The notes beneath the pieces were generated by a model. That model searched no databases and was not told the DNA's origin. It saw only the letters and a list, made by a program, of their open reading frames with translations. Source: Hydrogenothermus marinus (GTDB lineage Bacteria > Aquificota > Aquificia > Aquificales > Hydrogenothermaceae). Taken from it: a DNA stretch of 64,000 nt. The number at the start of each line of letters is the position of its first letter. The first letter of the stretch is position 1. The stretch is from assembly GCF_003688665.1 (NCBI RefSeq), contig NZ_REFO01000014.1, positions 1-64,000 on the forward strand, given 5' to 3'. Position numbers and translations under genes: made by a program. Below are positions 62,738-64,000 of this stretch, one piece after another.

Positions 62738-63379
62738 TTATAAACTCTCCTTTGAAAGTGATTCAAAATATCTAAATCTATTTTTTGAAAGTTGATTTAT
62801 TTCCTCAAAAATCTCTTTTGCTTTGTCTTTTTGACCTTGAATATTATAAATTATTCCTTTTAATGTTAAAGCTGAAAGATAATTAAAATCATTTTGTTTT
62901 ATTTTGTTTAAATTATTTAATGCTTTGTTATAGTTTTTATCTTTATAATCTAAATATCCTTCATACTCTGTAAAGTATGCTTTAAACTGATCTGTTTTTA
63001 TATGTTTTTTTAACTTTTTTGTCAAATCTTTTGTATTTTTATTTTGCTCTTTATTTAGATTTATTTCTAAAGCATAAACAAGTTTTATATAAGGTGTGTC
63101 TGCAAAGTTTGCTTTAAAAAATTTTATATCTTTTTCTGCTTCTTTATATTTTTTTGAATCTATTTCTGACTGGATTTTATATATATAAATAGATGCTTGA
63201 TTTAGTTTTTCATTTAGTTTTGCATTTCTATAAATAACAGAAATAATTAGTAAAATAATAGCTATTAATCCTGCTACAATATATTTTAAATAAGGTTTTA
63301 ATCTATCATATAAATGAAGTAATTTATATTCAAGTTCTAAATCTACATTTTCTTCTACTGGCGGTTTTTGTTTTTTCAT
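62738..63379 (-). CDS. Membrane-anchored TPR-like protein (YfgM type)
   Basis: 213 residues. Cytoplasmic N-terminus (about 1-34), one membrane helix (about 35-49, YIVAGLIAIILLIISVIY), then a periplasmic helical TPR domain. Layout resembles YfgM/UPF0070, a partner of the Sec translocon, but sequence identity cannot be judged. It directly precedes purC. Confidence 0.65.
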   Translation of the reverse strand: MKKQKPPVEENVDLELEYKLLHLYDRLKPYLKYIVAGLIAIILLIISVIYRNAKLNEKLNQASIYIYKIQSEIDSKKYKEAEKDIKFFKANFADTPYIKLVYALEINLNKEQNKNTKDLTKKLKKHIKTDQFKAYFTEYEGYLDYKDKNYNKALNNLNKIKQNDFNYLSALTLKGIIYNIQGQKDKAKEIFEEINQLSKNRFRYFESLSKESL

Positions 63380-63417
63380 TTATAGCCTCTTATTATTTTT
63401 AAGTGAAAATAATTATA

Positions 63418-64000
63418 TCAAGTTGCCATCACATATGCATATATATTTTTAGGATTTGCCTTCCTAAGTTCTTTAACAACTACTTTTGAAGTTGCTCCTG
63501 TTGTAATAATATCATCAAATATAAGTATATTTTTGCCTTTATAAATTTCTTTATTATTAAGAAAAAAGCTATTTTCTAAATTTTTTTCTCTTTCTTCTTT
63601 TGTAAGTTCTATTTGAAGTTTTGTATCTTTTATTTTTATTAAATCCTGTGAAATTAAAAATTTTGGAAATATATGTATTAAAATCTCCTTTAAATGATTA
63701 AATCCTCTTTCTTTATCTTTTTCTTTTGACATTGGTATATAAAAGATAAAGTTTATATTATTTTGCTCAACAAATTTTTCTATATCGTCTCTAATAATGT
63801 TTGCTAAAGTTTTTGAAAGATTTTTGTATTTGTTAAATTTATAGTATTTGATAATATCTTTTAAAGGATGTTTATATTTAGTAAAAATCCTAATTTTATT
63901 TAATAAAGGTTCTCTTTTACAATAAATACAATTATTTGTTTTTCTTCCACAAGTTTTACAATATAGAATATCTTCTTTTCTTATTTGCTTTATACAGTTT
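63418..64000 (-). CDS. comF: ComF-family phosphoribosyltransferase-like protein, 5' end outside window
   Basis: At least 194 residues; the reading frame is open to the window edge, so the internal ATG at 63732 is not the true start. N-terminal zinc-ribbon cysteines (CIKQIRKEDILYCKTCGRK and CIYCK), then FIFYIPMSKEKDKERGFNHLK, and the PRPP-binding loop ILIFDDIITTGAT near the C-terminus. ComF helps DNA uptake during transformation; see ComEA-like at 47827. Confidence 0.9.
   Translation of the reverse strand, partial: NCIKQIRKEDILYCKTCGRKTNNCIYCKREPLLNKIRIFTKYKHPLKDIIKYYKFNKYKNLSKTLANIIRDDIEKFVEQNNINFIFYIPMSKEKDKERGFNHLKEILIHIFPKFLISQDLIKIKDTKLQIELTKEEREKNLENSFFLNNKEIYKGKNILIFDDIITTGATSKVVVKELRKANPKNIYAYVMAT

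Noticed and set aside
63418-63732. A short phosphoribosyltransferase starting at 63732
   Set aside because: The frame stays open to the window edge and encodes the zinc-ribbon part of ComF, so the gene is longer and cut by the window.

Overview
This 64 kb window is a compact, very AT-rich, gene-dense chromosomal segment. Gene content points to a chemolithoautotrophic thermophile of the Aquificota. I infer family Hydrogenothermaceae, and Sulfurihydrogenibium or a close relative, from low GC, NurA, a sulfide:quinone-oxidoreductase-like flavoprotein, Fe-S CCG-domain proteins, a Sco protein and LPS genes. No marker search was possible, so the genus is an inference. Starts include many TTG codons, strong GGAGG-type ribosome sites and extended -10 promoters of the TGnTAtAAT kind.

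Layout: 1-89 is the 3' part of a 5S rRNA. 120-3813 (minus) is an arsenic cluster: arsR, a small Cys-containing protein, a frame-broken arsB, arsC and an SQR-like flavoprotein. 3835-4606 is a decayed type II secretion/type IV pilus locus (internally shortened GspF-like gene plus the last codons of a GspE-like ATPase). 4741-8980 carries monomeric isocitrate dehydrogenase, then ffh-rpsP-khpA. 9173-17861 is a long plus-strand run with overlapping genes: murC, pncB, a zinc-type binding protein, a phosphatase, agmatine deiminase, a cell-surface subtilase and two membrane proteins. 17858-21748 has xth, Sco, exbB-exbD-tonB and rnhA. 21763-25122 (minus) has grpE-dnaJ, a NYN protein, a DsrE-like protein and a triheme cytochrome.

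25296-30239 holds a fumarate reductase/succinate dehydrogenase Fe-S pair (SdhB plus SdhE/HdrB type), an ArsR regulator with thioredoxin, and lpxA-lpxI. 30378-34357 has thrS, a small CxxCH protein, bioB behind a BirA-like operator, a lipoprotein and tRNA-Leu(UAG). 34359-38247 is a c-di-GMP pair (PAS-GGDEF-EAL and PilZ). 38445-45825 has leuS, an outer-membrane protein, UspA, DedA, a CPBP protease, ubiX, xerC/D, a tautomerase and a nuoB relic. 45828-52707 (minus) has LPS, DNA-repair and nitrogen genes (glnB, glnA) and an aldehyde dehydrogenase. 52773-59313 has ruvA, cysteine synthase, a GlcF-like Fe-S protein, tRNA-Leu(CAA), speD, a PPOX-fold protein, trmFO, yceD and dtd. 59315-64000 (minus) has rdgB, DUF503, ksgA, galU, purC, a TPR protein and the 3' part of comF.

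Most genes are ordinary housekeeping genes. The items I would look at first are not whole new systems but local structures: a 13-bp perfect inverted repeat that would sequester the ribosome site of the PPOX-fold gene; a 31-codon upstream ORF with mutually exclusive GC pairings over the speD start; arsB broken in a T7 run and lacking a normal start; a dedA gene that seems to start at ATA; a secreted subtilase ending in Gly6-Cys plus a membrane anchor; and operator candidates for BirA, sigma-54/NtrC and two ArsR proteins. There is no CRISPR array, insertion sequence or prophage that I can see, and no gene-free stretch longer than 300 bases.
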